Shown: positions 7,785 through 16,594, counted from the first letter of the stretch. The stretch: 64,000 nucleotides of DNA from CAYTZH01 sp964442285 (GCA_964442285.1 CAYTZH010000010.1:61994-125993); one strand, 5' to 3'. Numbers and translations are program-made. Notes: generated from the letters alone by a model not told the origin.

Positions 7785-9932
7785 TCAGACCGCGGAGGGC
7801 GCTCCGCTGGCGAGCGAGGCCAGGGCGGCCAGGCAGGCCCGGGTGGTGGCGGCCGACTGCTCGAAGGGGATCGGCATCGGGCCGCCCTCGCGCACGGCCG
7901 CGAGGAAGCGCCGCATCTCCTCGGCGAAGCCCTTGTCCTGGTTGGCCGAGCGGTCCTTCTGGATGCGACCCCCGCGGACCCGCTCGAGGGTGCGGAAGTC
8001 GTCGAGCACCGCCAGCCGCCCTTCGCCGAAGACCTCGAGCCGCTCCTTCGGGTAGCGGCTGTCGCCGAGCGCCGTGTAGACCACGCTGCCCAGCGAGCCG
8101 TCGGCGAAGCGCAGGCTGATCGCGACGTTGTCGTCGCCGCGATAGCGGTCGTCGCCCGCGATGCTCTCGGCGTGCACGCGGACCGGCGGCGCGCCCGCCA
8201 GGAACTGCAGCAGGTCGACGAAGTGGCAGACCTCGCCGCGGATGCGGCCCCCGCCCTCGGCGGGGTCGTGGATCCAGTGGTCGCCGGGGATGAAGCCCGC
8301 GTTGATGCGGTACTGCATCACCAGGGGATGGGTGCGGTCGGCGAAGTGCTCCGCGAGCTTCGCCACCAGGGGCGCGAAGCGGCGGTTGAAGCCCACCATC
8401 ACGTCGCCGCGCGCGCCGGCGCGGGCGGCTTCGATGGCCGCCAGCTCCTCCTCGCACAGGCAGAGGGGCTTCTCGGTGAAGACGTGCTTGCCCGCTTCGA
8501 GGCCGCGCCGGACCAGGGGCGCGTGGAGGTCGTGGCGGGTGAGCACGAACACCGCGTCCACGTCCGGATGCGCCACCACCTCCTCGGTCTCGGCGGTGGC
8601 GAGCCGGAAGCCGTGCTGCTCGCCGATGCGGCGGGCGGTCATGCCGCCGGCGGAGGCGATGGCGACGTTCTCCGTCCCGCCCGCCTCCTGGAGGGCGGGC
8701 AGCAGCACCGACTGCCCGAAGCTCCCGGCGCCCACCAGGCCCACCCGCACGCGGTCCCGCCCCAGGGGCTCGGCGGACAGCGCCACCGACGACGCCGGCG
8801 GCCTGGGGGCCTCGTCGTCGGCGTCGTACTCGAGCACGACCCCCAGGTACGGCTCGCGGCCCCCGGAGATCAGGCCGTAGGCGTCGAGGGCCGCGTCGAT
8901 CCCGAAGCGGTGCGTGACCAGCCGCCGCGTGTCCAGACGGCCGTCCGCCGCCAGGTCCAGGAAGGCCTCGAGGTTGCGCTGCTCGGTCCAGCGCACGTGG
9001 CCCAGGGGGTAGTCGACGCCGCGCTCCTCGTAGTCCGGGTCGTAGCGTCCGGGGCCGTAGGACATGGACATCCGCAGGTCGAGCTCCTTGCGGTAGTAGG
9101 TCGAGCGGGGGACCTGCATCCCCACCAGGCCGACCACCACCACCCGGCCGCGCAGGCGGGAGATCTCGCCGGCGACCTCCAGCGGCCCGGCGTCCGGCGT
9201 CGACGCGGCCACGATCACCGCGTCCATGCCCTGGCCCAGGGAGAACTGCGCGGCGGCGGTCTCGAGGTCGTCGGAGACGGCGCGGTGGGCCCCGAGCTCC
9301 TCGGCCAGCTTGGCCCGCTCGCCGTTCGGATCGAAGCCCAGCACCCGGCAGCCGCCCGCCCGCAGCAGCTGCACCGTGAGCTGTCCGATGAGCCCCAGGC
9401 CGATCACCGCCACCCGCTCGCCCAGGGTGGGCTCGGCCTGCCGGACTCCTTGGAGCGCGATGGCGCCCACGGTGGCGAACGCGGCGCTCTCCATGTCCAC
9501 GCCGTCGGGAATCCGCACGACCAGGTTGCGCGGGACGTAGTTGTAGTCGGCGTGGTTGGCGTAGCCGGCGCCGGCACAGGCGACGCGGTCGCCCACCTGC
9601 AGCTCGGAGACCTCCTCGCCCACGCCGACCACGATCCCGGCGCTCGAGTAGCCCAGGGGGATCGGCGTCTCGAGCTTGGTGCGCACCTTCTGGAGCGTGT
9701 TCATCACGCCCTGCTTGCGGGCCGTGGTGATCACCTTGCGCACCAGGTCCGGGCGGGCCCGGGCCTTGGCCACCAGGCTCTTGCGGGCCAGGTCCACCAC
9801 CATCTTCTCGGTGCCGGCCGACACCAGGGAACGCACCGTGCGCACGAGCACGCCCTGGGGCCGCAGCGCGGGCGGCGGGACGTCCTCCACCTTCATCTCG
9901 CCGGTCCGGTACGACTGGATCAGCTGGCGCAT
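7785..9932 (-). CDS. Bi-domain zinc-type alcohol dehydrogenase / Gfo-Idh-MocA oxidoreductase
   Basis: 715 aa fusion. Residues about 1-375 form a medium-chain dehydrogenase: GYSSAGIVVGVG and the Rossmann motif VIGLGLIGQL. Residues about 390-715 form a Gfo/Idh/MocA oxidoreductase: VGLVGAGSFGQSV, the FTEKPL motif that supplies the catalytic Lys, and GGGRIRGEVCHFVDLLQF. This bi-domain architecture is known from EPS and O-antigen clusters, where it probably oxidises or reduces a sugar or its derivative with NAD(P). The ATG was chosen because MRQLIQSYRTGEM begins the fold. It overlaps the end of the DUF362 gene by 13 bp. The exact reaction is unknown. Confidence 0.87.
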   Translation of the reverse strand: MRQLIQSYRTGEMKVEDVPPPALRPQGVLVRTVRSLVSAGTEKMVVDLARKSLVAKARARPDLVRKVITTARKQGVMNTLQKVRTKLETPIPLGYSSAGIVVGVGEEVSELQVGDRVACAGAGYANHADYNYVPRNLVVRIPDGVDMESAAFATVGAIALQGVRQAEPTLGERVAVIGLGLIGQLTVQLLRAGGCRVLGFDPNGERAKLAEELGAHRAVSDDLETAAAQFSLGQGMDAVIVAASTPDAGPLEVAGEISRLRGRVVVVGLVGMQVPRSTYYRKELDLRMSMSYGPGRYDPDYEERGVDYPLGHVRWTEQRNLEAFLDLAADGRLDTRRLVTHRFGIDAALDAYGLISGGREPYLGVVLEYDADDEAPRPPASSVALSAEPLGRDRVRVGLVGAGSFGQSVLLPALQEAGGTENVAIASAGGMTARRIGEQHGFRLATAETEEVVAHPDVDAVFVLTRHDLHAPLVRRGLEAGKHVFTEKPLCLCEEELAAIEAARAGARGDVMVGFNRRFAPLVAKLAEHFADRTHPLVMQYRINAGFIPGDHWIHDPAEGGGRIRGEVCHFVDLLQFLAGAPPVRVHAESIAGDDRYRGDDNVAISLRFADGSLGSVVYTALGDSRYPKERLEVFGEGRLAVLDDFRTLERVRGGRIQKDRSANQDKGFAEEMRRFLAAVREGGPMPIPFEQSAATTRACLAALASLASGAPSAV

Positions 9933-11410
9933 GCCCGGGCTTCCGGCTCCCGCTCGATGTGACCCTTCCAGCCGGGGTGGGCCTCGAAGTGGAGGTTCAG
10001 GTCGATGTCGGAGAAGCGCATCCGGCGCTCTCCCGCCTCGTCGATCCAACACACCTCGAGGCTCTCGGGCTCGCCCCGGAAGGCGGTGATCCGCAGGCCG
10101 CCGGCGAGCTCCTCCAGGGCCCGGCGCAGCAGCGGGATCCGCCGCCACTCGAAGCCCATGATCCAGGTGAGCACCACGTCGACGCAGCCCCCGTCCTCGC
10201 CCGCGGCCAGCAGGCCCAGGGGGCGCGGGTCCGGCCCCATGGGCCCCTGGCCCTCGCCGGCCACGATGCCGTCGTAGACGTTGAGCACGCGGCGGGTGGA
10301 CGCCTGCCCGAGGCGGCCCTCCTTGTCGGCGTGATAGAAGACCTTGTTGAGATCCAGGCAGGTGCGCCAGATGGTGTCGTTGCCCCACCAGTTGCCGGAG
10401 CGGGTCCGCTGGCCCAGGCCGCTGGCCTCCTCGGCGGCCCGGATCCGGCGGAACACCGCGCCCCCGATGCCGCGCTTGAGCAGCCGGCGGGCGAACTCGC
10501 CGCCGAAGGCGCGGAGCCGGGCGTAGGCGTCCGGCCGGGGGAACTCGTCGCCGCCCCCGGACTGGAAGCCTGCCCGGTAGTGGGGCAGCCAGTTCTTGTC
10601 GCCATTGATGCCGATGAGGTTCTTCATCGACAGGGTCACGCCAGCCTTCTTGTGGGTCTTGATCTTGGGCACGTTGATGGCCAGGTCGGCCGACAGCACC
10701 GTGCGCGCCACCAGGTACTCGTTCACGCCCCGGCTGTGGTGCTGGATCGTGACCTCCTCGTCGTAGTCGGCGCCCCGCAGCAGCCGCAGGTGCCGCTCGG
10801 ACATGCTCTGGAACTCACTGGCAGTCCCGAGGTCGGCGGCCACGTAGCCCTTGGGATCGCCCGGCAGCTTGCGCTTCTCCGTCTGCACGCCGTGGGTGTG
10901 GCGGCCGAACTCGACCCGCAGGTCCCGGAAGGGCACCTCGAGGCCGATCTCCGTGTACCAGCCCAGGAACTCCGCGAGGCGGAGCTTCTCGAGCAGCACC
11001 TCGATCTCGCAGTCGTACTGGGGCGCGTCGGCGACCACCACCGAGCCGCCGGGGCCGACGGCCTTCCAGGCGTAGTCGATCAGCGGCCGCAGCACGGCGG
11101 GATGCGTGACCACCGCCTCGACGGAATCGCCGTGGGTCTCGTTGAAGTGGCGCACGAAGTTCGGCTTCAGCACCACGCTCCCACCGGGCGTCACCAGGTC
11201 CGAGAGGGGCGACCAGTCGGGCGTGCCGAAGCGCGCGGCGTCGTAGCCCAGGCCCCGGAGCATCCGGCGGACCCCCGCGTAGATGCGGTTGCGGGGCTCG
11301 GTGTCCCCGGGCAGGAAGCCCAGCTCCGGATAGCGCTCCGGCGGGTGGTAGGGCAGGGGAAGGTCGTAGTCCTTCTGGCCCGTGAAGTGGATGACCGGCA
11401 GCGGCAGCAT
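9920..11410 (-). CDS. DUF362 domain-containing protein
   Basis: 496 aa. The DUF362 hallmarks are SVVLKPNFVRHF near residue 100 and INVPKIKTHKKAGVTLSMKN near residue 250. No 4Fe-4S CxxCxxC motif, present in some family members, is seen. The domain's chemistry is not established, although members recur in EPS and exosortase-linked loci next to bi-domain oxidoreductases, as here. The ATG has an excellent ribosome site (GAAGGAGGAAC). It lies 14 bp downstream of epsI in the same direction and overlaps the next gene by 13 bp, so it belongs to the minus-strand operon. Confidence 0.85.
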   Translation of the reverse strand: MLPLPVIHFTGQKDYDLPLPYHPPERYPELGFLPGDTEPRNRIYAGVRRMLRGLGYDAARFGTPDWSPLSDLVTPGGSVVLKPNFVRHFNETHGDSVEAVVTHPAVLRPLIDYAWKAVGPGGSVVVADAPQYDCEIEVLLEKLRLAEFLGWYTEIGLEVPFRDLRVEFGRHTHGVQTEKRKLPGDPKGYVAADLGTASEFQSMSERHLRLLRGADYDEEVTIQHHSRGVNEYLVARTVLSADLAINVPKIKTHKKAGVTLSMKNLIGINGDKNWLPHYRAGFQSGGGDEFPRPDAYARLRAFGGEFARRLLKRGIGGAVFRRIRAAEEASGLGQRTRSGNWWGNDTIWRTCLDLNKVFYHADKEGRLGQASTRRVLNVYDGIVAGEGQGPMGPDPRPLGLLAAGEDGGCVDVVLTWIMGFEWRRIPLLRRALEELAGGLRITAFRGEPESLEVCWIDEAGERRMRFSDIDLNLHFEAHPGWKGHIEREPEARACAS

Positions 11411-11424
11411 GTTCCTCCTTCTCG

Positions 11425-12087
11425 CTATTCCGGCACGAACGCGGACAGCCGCGCCACGACCCGCGGCGCGAACTCCTCGAAGGCGCGGTCCGCGGCCGCC
11501 TCGCCCCCGCTTCCCAGCGGGATCGTGAACCGCACGAGGGCGCCGTCGGTCCTCCCCCGGGTCGCGCGATCCCAGAACAGGTCCACGATCTTGCGCCAGT
11601 CCTCGGCGATCACGCGGCCGCGGGAATGGTACCAGTAGTAGACCGCCTGCCGCGCGGGCCCCTTGGCGATCACGAAGCGCTTGATCCGCGCCGGTCGCTC
11701 GGGCATCCCCGGCATGTCGACCTCGAGCTGGCGGGCCCCCACGATGTCCCAGCCCGAGCCCGGCAGGCAGTGCTTCGGCGGATGGATGGCGTTCTCGCCG
11801 GCCCCGCCGCCCTCCCGGCGGACCTGGGTGGCGTGGTAGCCGACGTAGAGATTCACCAGGGCGCGCGGCTCGTTGCGCACGAAGTTGCAGAGCAGGTAGT
11901 CGGTCACGCCGAGGTTGCGGACCACCGGCGCCTCCAGCGCCTCGCGGCCCGCGCAGCGCCAGGCCCCCAGGGCGTCCGGGAAGGCCTCGAAGCGCTGGCG
12001 CTCCGGCACCACCTCCCCGGTGGCGAGGCCGTGGTAGACGTAGAGGTTCAGGCCCAGGAAGGCCGCGGCCACCAGGTAGCGGGTCAC
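11425..12087 (-). CDS. epsI: Exosortase-associated protein EpsI
   Basis: 220 aa. One N-terminal membrane segment (YLVAAAFLGLNLYVYHG) is followed by the EpsI domain with the conserved NAIHPPKHCLPGSGW motif, containing a Cys, and VYYWYHSRGR. EpsI accompanies exosortases either as a fused C-terminal domain or, as here, as a separate protein; its role in sorting or EPS assembly is not defined biochemically. The GTG at 12087 was chosen because it overlaps the exosortase stop (GTGA) and starts just before the membrane helix. A longer reading from 12132 would add only a Gly/Pro-rich stretch. Confidence 0.9.
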   Translation of the reverse strand: MTRYLVAAAFLGLNLYVYHGLATGEVVPERQRFEAFPDALGAWRCAGREALEAPVVRNLGVTDYLLCNFVRNEPRALVNLYVGYHATQVRREGGGAGENAIHPPKHCLPGSGWDIVGARQLEVDMPGMPERPARIKRFVIAKGPARQAVYYWYHSRGRVIAEDWRKIVDLFWDRATRGRTDGALVRFTIPLGSGGEAAADRAFEEFAPRVVARLSAFVPE

Positions 12088-12995
12088 GGCCGGGCCTCCG
12101 CGGGGCGCCCCGGGCCGCCCGGGCGTGGCCACAGGCGCGCCAGCAGTGCGGCCTCGGCCAGGAGCAGGGCGAAGGCCAGCCCGAAGGTGAACAGCCCCTC
12201 GGTCTCGTGGATGGCGCCCTCCGCCATCTCCTGGCCGAAGCGGTGGGTCAGGATCCCCGTCAGCGCCACCCGCAGGGCATTGACCAGGATCGCGATCGGG
12301 AGCGTGGAGAGCACGATGACGCCGCGCTCCAGCCAGGACTTCCGGAAGAAGTAGGCGAACACGACGCCCAGGGTGAGCAGCGCCATGAGCGAGCGGAGAC
12401 CGCTGCAGGCGTCCTGGACGAAGAGCGTGACCTCGGCGAGGTGGATGATGTTGCCCTCGCGCAGGGCGGGGATGCCCAGCTCGTGGAGCAGCCGCACCGC
12501 CATGTCGGCGGCGAACAGCTGCAGCGGGAACGAGACGACGTTCACCAGGGACTGGGGCAGCGGGATCATCAGGAACAGGAAGAGCAGCGGGAAGGCCAGG
12601 ACCCGGTAGGCGTCCCGGCCGAGGAGCAGCAGCACCAGGCCGTTGCAGGTGAGCACGAACCCCGTCCGCATGCTCATCTGCTCGACGCCCAGCCGGCCGA
12701 CGGCCAGGGCCAGGACCCCCGCGGCCAGCACCGGCACGCCCCAGACGCTGGCCCGGAACGCGGTCCGCGCCAGGTCGTGGCGCCGCTCCCAGGCGAAGTA
12801 GAGCGCCAGGGGCGCCACCACGAAGCCGTGGGAGTAGCTGTCGTCGGTGGACCAGTGGCGCGCCATGTGACGGAGCACGGGTGCGTACACCGCCGTGGCC
12901 CCGACGAGGGCGACGGCGGTGGCGGCGAGCGCCGTTCGCGGAGACGCGCCCGGGCGGGCCGGGGGCCCGCCCGGGCTGTACGACTCCGTCGTCAA
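12084..12995 (-). CDS. Exosortase (transpeptidase-like membrane protein)
   Basis: 303 aa with about eight hydrophobic helices. The catalytic triad expected of exosortases is present: Cys197 in DACSGLRS, Arg242 in NALRVALTG and His263 in AIHETEG. Exosortases cleave a C-terminal sorting signal (PEP-CTERM or related) from exported proteins at the inner membrane. The subtype cannot be fixed from the sequence alone; EpsI is separate, unlike in many XrtA proteins where it is fused. The start codon appears to be TTG (12995), since no in-frame ATG or GTG precedes the first helix. It lies 19 bp downstream of the DUF5989 gene. No PEP-CTERM substrate is encoded in the window. Confidence 0.9.
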   Translation of the reverse strand: MTTESYSPGGPPARPGASPRTALAATAVALVGATAVYAPVLRHMARHWSTDDSYSHGFVVAPLALYFAWERRHDLARTAFRASVWGVPVLAAGVLALAVGRLGVEQMSMRTGFVLTCNGLVLLLLGRDAYRVLAFPLLFLFLMIPLPQSLVNVVSFPLQLFAADMAVRLLHELGIPALREGNIIHLAEVTLFVQDACSGLRSLMALLTLGVVFAYFFRKSWLERGVIVLSTLPIAILVNALRVALTGILTHRFGQEMAEGAIHETEGLFTFGLAFALLLAEAALLARLWPRPGGPGRPAEARP

Positions 12996-13014
12996 TGCCC
13001 CGGGTCCCGCCCCG

Positions 13015-13188
13015 CTAGAAGAGGGCGTAGATGAACGGCGCGACTGCAGAGCCCTCGGTCAGGACGATGAGCACCGAGAGCAGCAGCATCACCACCACGA
13101 TCGGGCCGAGCCACCACTTCTTGCGGACCTTCATGAAGGTCCAGAGCTCGCCGAAGATCCCCAGCCGGCTTCCACCCGCCTTCGCCAT
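13015..13188 (-). CDS. DUF5989-type small membrane protein
   Basis: 57 aa, starting at ATG 13188 and ending with TAG at 13015. A short amphipathic N-terminus with the basic-aromatic patch VRKKWWLGP precedes one long hydrophobic helix (about residues 29-43) and the ending APFIYALF. This resembles the DUF5989 family found next to carbamoyltransferases, including in saxitoxin-type clusters; the match is from memory of the family. A GAGAGAG ribosome site lies just upstream. It sits 10 bp after the carbamoyltransferase stop and before the exosortase. Function unknown; likely a membrane partner of the carbamoyltransferase. Confidence 0.8.
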   Translation of the reverse strand: MAKAGGSRLGIFGELWTFMKVRKKWWLGPIVVVMLLLSVLIVLTEGSAVAPFIYALF

Positions 13189-13198
13189 GTCTCTCTCC

Positions 13199-14938
13199 TC
13201 AGTCGAGCTCGTAGAGCTCTCGCCAGTCCACGTCTTCGCGCAGCTCCGGCTGGTCGCGCTTCCGCAGCACCTGGTTGCCCAGCACCAGCACGTCCATCTC
13301 GGTGCGCATGAAGCAGAGATAGGCGTCCCGGGGCGTGCACACGATCGGCTCGCCGCGGACGTTGAACGAGGTGTTGATCAGCACCGGGCAGCCCGTGCGC
13401 TGGTCGAAGGCCTGGAGCAGGTCGTAGAACTCGGCGTGGCTCTCCCGGGTGACCGTCTGCAGGCGGGCCGAGCCGTCCACGTGGGTCACGGCCGGCACCT
13501 CGCGGCCCTCGCGCACCTGGCAGACCAGCAGCATGTAGGGGCTCTCGCGGTCGATGTCGAACCACTCCCCCGCCTTCTCCGCCAGACAGGCGGGCGCGAA
13601 GGGCCGGAAGCTCTCGCGGTACTTGATCTTGAGGTTGACCCGCTTCCAGTTCTCCTCGTCCCGGGCGTCGGCCAGGATGCTGCGGCTGCCCAGGGAGCGC
13701 GGACCCCACTCCATGCGTCCCTGGAACCAGCCCACGACGGCCCGCTCCTCGTCGATGAGGCGGGCCGTCTCCCGGATCATCTCGTCCCGGGGCAGCGTCT
13801 GGTAGACCGCCCCCGCGCCGTCGAGGAAGCTGCGGATGGCGTCGTCGTCGAAGGCGGGGCCCCAGTAGGCGTGATCCATGCGGCAGCGGCGCGGGTTACC
13901 CAGCACGCAGTTGTCGATGAACAGGGCCACGCCGAGGGCGCTGCCCGCGTCGCCCGCGGCCGGCTGGATCCAGAGCTCCTCGAAGGGCCCCTCGCGGATG
14001 ATCCGGCCGTTGGCGACGCAGTTGAGGGCCACGCCGCCCGCCATGCAGAGGTTCTTCATGCCGGTGCGGGCGTGGAGGTCCCGCACCATGCGCAGCACCA
14101 CCTCCTCGGTGACCGCCTGCACGCTGGCCGCCATGTCCCAGTGGAACTGCTCCATGGGCGACTCGGGCTCGCGCCGGGGCTGCCCGAAGAGCTCGGCGAA
14201 GCGCTTGTTGGTCATGGTCAGGCCGTAGTCGTAGGCGAAGTACTTCATGTCGAGCTTGAAGGAGCCGTCCTCGCGGATGTCGATCAGCTCCTTCTTGATC
14301 AGGTCGGCGTACTTCGGCGTGCCGTAGGGCGCGGCGCCCATGACCTTGTACTCGGCGCTGTTGACCTTGAAGCCCAGGTAGTAGGTGAAGGCGCTGTAGA
14401 GCAGACCCAGGCTGTGGGGGAAGCGGATCTCGTGCAGCAGCTCGAGCTGGTTGCCGCGACCGACGCCGAAGGTCGCCGTCGCCCACTCGCCCACGCCGTC
14501 GAGGGTGAGCACGGCCGCCTCCTCGAAGGGGGAGGGGAGGAAGGCCGCGGCGGCGTGACTCTGGTGGTGCTCCGCGAAGAGCACCTCGCCCGTGTAGCCG
14601 AGCTTGCTGGCGATCTGGTTCGGGACCCAGAGCTTCTCCTTCAGCCAGATCGGGATGGCCTTGGTGAACGACGGCAGGGAGCGCGGGAAGGTGGCGATGT
14701 ACGTGGTGAGCATGCGCTCGAACTTCACGAACGGCTTGTCGTAGAAGGCCACGTAGTCGACGTCGTCGATGTCGAGGCCGGCCTCCGCCAGGCAGTAGCG
14801 GGTGGCCTCCACCGGCAGCTCCGGGTCGTGGCGCCTGCGGGTGAAGCGCTCCTCGTGGGCCGCGGCGACCAGCTCGCCGTCGCGCAGCAGGGCGGCGGCG
14901 GCGTCGTGGTAGAAGCAGGAGATGCCGAGGATGTTCAC
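13199..14938 (-). CDS. NodU/CmcH-family carbamoyltransferase
   Basis: 579 aa. The N-terminal Kae1-like domain shows ISCFYHDAAAAL, HEERFTRRRHD and the metal-site motif EHHQSHAAAAF. The C-terminal YrdC-like part includes WGPRSLGSRSIL and INTSFNVRGEPIV, which bind carbamoyl phosphate and ATP in this family. It transfers a carbamoyl group to a hydroxyl, here most likely on a sugar of the polymer or a linked metabolite. The start is GTG at 14938 (VNILGISCFYHD) with a poor ribosome site, so translation may depend on the upstream gene 49 bp away. It is flanked by two small membrane-protein genes, a recurring arrangement. Confidence 0.92.
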   Translation of the reverse strand: MNILGISCFYHDAAAALLRDGELVAAAHEERFTRRRHDPELPVEATRYCLAEAGLDIDDVDYVAFYDKPFVKFERMLTTYIATFPRSLPSFTKAIPIWLKEKLWVPNQIASKLGYTGEVLFAEHHQSHAAAAFLPSPFEEAAVLTLDGVGEWATATFGVGRGNQLELLHEIRFPHSLGLLYSAFTYYLGFKVNSAEYKVMGAAPYGTPKYADLIKKELIDIREDGSFKLDMKYFAYDYGLTMTNKRFAELFGQPRREPESPMEQFHWDMAASVQAVTEEVVLRMVRDLHARTGMKNLCMAGGVALNCVANGRIIREGPFEELWIQPAAGDAGSALGVALFIDNCVLGNPRRCRMDHAYWGPAFDDDAIRSFLDGAGAVYQTLPRDEMIRETARLIDEERAVVGWFQGRMEWGPRSLGSRSILADARDEENWKRVNLKIKYRESFRPFAPACLAEKAGEWFDIDRESPYMLLVCQVREGREVPAVTHVDGSARLQTVTRESHAEFYDLLQAFDQRTGCPVLINTSFNVRGEPIVCTPRDAYLCFMRTEMDVLVLGNQVLRKRDQPELREDVDWRELYELD

Positions 14939-14987
14939 GTGGGGGTCTCCGTTCGCGGCGCCGGACGTCCGGACGCGCGGGCCGTTC

Positions 14988-15266
14988 TCAGGACTGCGTC
15001 TTCGCGCGCTCCAGCTCGGCGGGCGCCGCCTCCGCCTCGTTCCAGGCCGTATCCGGCTCGCGCAGGCCGCGCTTGGCGAGCAGGTCCTGCCGGCCGATGT
15101 TGACGATCGTGGCCGCGATCCCGATCGCGGAGGCGTAGAAGAGCGACAGGATCACCTGGGTCTGCACCTCGCCGAAGTGGGCGACGATGCGCATCCAGCC
15201 GTGTCCGAAGGGCCGCAGCGGTGCGAGCACACGCCGCCAGCCGACTGTCTCCACGGCCGCGCTCAT
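14988..15266 (-). CDS. Small membrane protein next to carbamoyltransferase (possibly SxtJ-like)
   Basis: 92 aa. A basic N-terminus and FGEVQTQVILSLFY lead into a hydrophobic segment (about residues 36-55), then a charged tail rich in Glu and Ala. Small proteins with a QxxVLLxLFY-type start of the helix occur beside NodU-type carbamoyltransferases together with DUF5989 proteins; I infer a relation to the SxtJ group without being able to confirm it. The ATG overlaps the wecB stop (ATGA). Function unknown; probably membrane-anchored and co-expressed with the carbamoyltransferase. Confidence 0.7.
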   Translation of the reverse strand: MSAAVETVGWRRVLAPLRPFGHGWMRIVAHFGEVQTQVILSLFYASAIGIAATIVNIGRQDLLAKRGLREPDTAWNEAEAAPAELERAKTQS

Positions 15267-16408
15267 GAGGCCTCCCGCCCGCCGGTCCCCGGCTCCGGGG
15301 GCCCGCACAGGTCCCGTTGTAGCACGTCCACGATCCGGGCCGCGGCGCGTCCGTCCCAGCGTTCCGGGACGCGACCGGCCTTCGACTCGCCGTCGAGGAT
15401 CTTGGTGACCTCGCTGCGGATGGTGGCCGGGTCGCGACCCACCAGCGTATTCGTTCCCTCGCTGAGCGTCACCGGCCGCTCCGTGTTCTCGCGCAGGGTG
15501 AGGCAGGGAACGCCGAGCACCGTGGTCTCCTCCTGGACGCCGCCGGAATCCGTGAGCACCAGCTTTGCATCGGCCATCAGCCGCAGGAAATCGAGGTATC
15601 CCAGGGGCTCGGTGGTGCGAAGCCGGGGCTCGCGCCCGCCGAGCAGGCGCGCGATGGCCGCACGGGTCCGCGGATGGACCGGGAACACCAGGGGAATCTC
15701 GCCGTGGATCTCCTCCAGCACGCCGAACAGCGCCCGCAGGTGGGTGGGGTCGTCCACGTTGGCCGGCCGGTGCAGGGTGAGCAGGCCGTAGCCCCCGGGG
15801 GTCAGGCCCAGCCGTCCCAGGGTGTCCCGCTCCCGGGCCCGCGCGAGATGGGCGCGCAGGGTGTCGATCATGACGTTGCCGGCGAAGTGGATCCGCTCGG
15901 GGGCCACGCCCTCCCGGAGCAGGTTCTGCTCGGCCGCGGGCTCCGTGGTGAAGCACCAGTCGGAGATGGCATCGGTGAGCACCCGGTTGATCTCTTCGGG
16001 CATGGTCCGGTCGAAGGAGCGCAGTCCGGCCTCCACGTGGGCCACCGGGATCCCGAGCTTGACGGCGGCGAGCGCGGAGGCCAGGGAGCTGTTGACGTCG
16101 CCCACCACCACCACGACATCCGCCGGGGACTCCTGGAGCAGGACCTCCATCTGGCGCAGGACCTCGGCCGTCTGGGCCCCGTGGGGACCCGAGCCGACGC
16201 CGAGATTGCGGTCCGGCTCCGGGATCCCGAGGTCCTGGAAGAAGTCCTCCGACATGGCGCGGTCGTAGTGCTGACCGGTGTGGACGAGGGTCACGCCGAA
16301 GGCGTCCCGGGCCCGGAGCTCGCGCAGGAGCGGGGCGATCTTCATGAAGTTCGGTCTCGCGCCCGCGACGGCGAGGATCCTCGGACGGGGCCGGTGCTCG
16401 AGGGCCAT
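15263..16408 (-). CDS. wecB: UDP-N-acetylglucosamine 2-epimerase (non-hydrolysing)
   Basis: 381 aa, the usual length. Family motifs in order: AGARPNFMK, VHTGQHYD, HVEAGLRSFDR, FPVHPRT, LTDSGGVQEE and LRENTERP. It interconverts UDP-GlcNAc and UDP-ManNAc for surface polysaccharide. The ATG at 16408 has GGAG 5 bases upstream; a longer reading to 16528 would cross the -24/-12 promoter described separately, so it is rejected. It is the first gene of the minus-strand exosortase/carbamoyltransferase operon and is divergent from the sigma-54 activator gene. No UDP-ManNAc dehydrogenase (wecC) is recognised in the window. Confidence 0.93.
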   Translation of the reverse strand: MALEHRPRPRILAVAGARPNFMKIAPLLRELRARDAFGVTLVHTGQHYDRAMSEDFFQDLGIPEPDRNLGVGSGPHGAQTAEVLRQMEVLLQESPADVVVVVGDVNSSLASALAAVKLGIPVAHVEAGLRSFDRTMPEEINRVLTDAISDWCFTTEPAAEQNLLREGVAPERIHFAGNVMIDTLRAHLARARERDTLGRLGLTPGGYGLLTLHRPANVDDPTHLRALFGVLEEIHGEIPLVFPVHPRTRAAIARLLGGREPRLRTTEPLGYLDFLRLMADAKLVLTDSGGVQEETTVLGVPCLTLRENTERPVTLSEGTNTLVGRDPATIRSEVTKILDGESKAGRVPERWDGRAAARIVDVLQRDLCGPPEPGTGGREAS

Positions 16409-16480
16409 GATCTCCTGCTCTTCTCCCCGCTTCTCCCCGCGGGTGGTGGGTTGCGGGCGGTGCCTCGGGCTTCGTGAAAT

Positions 16481-16497
16481 TTGCGAGAAGCGTGCCA
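16481..16497 (-). promoter_or_regulatory. Sigma-54 (-24/-12) promoter for the wecB operon
   Basis: On the minus strand this reads TGGCACGCTTCTCGCAA. The consensus is TGGCACG-N4-TTGCA; only one core base differs (TC for TT before the GC). GG (-24) and GC (-12) are separated by exactly 10 bases. Transcription would start near 16472, giving a leader of about 64 bases before wecB. The adjoining divergent gene encodes a sigma-54 activator, which supports it. Not tested. Confidence 0.75.
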
Positions 16498-16594
16498 GGC
16501 ACCTCGCCGAGGCGCTCGGAGCCGGCACCTCAAAGCCCTAAAGTATTGCGTTCGTCTCGCGAAAGGGAATGGGGCTGCCTCTGTGTGCCGCAGG

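Noticed and set aside
15263..16528. Longer wecB reading starting upstream at 16528
   Set aside because: It would add 40 residues lacking family similarity and run over the sigma-54 promoter; the ATG at 16408 has a good ribosome site.
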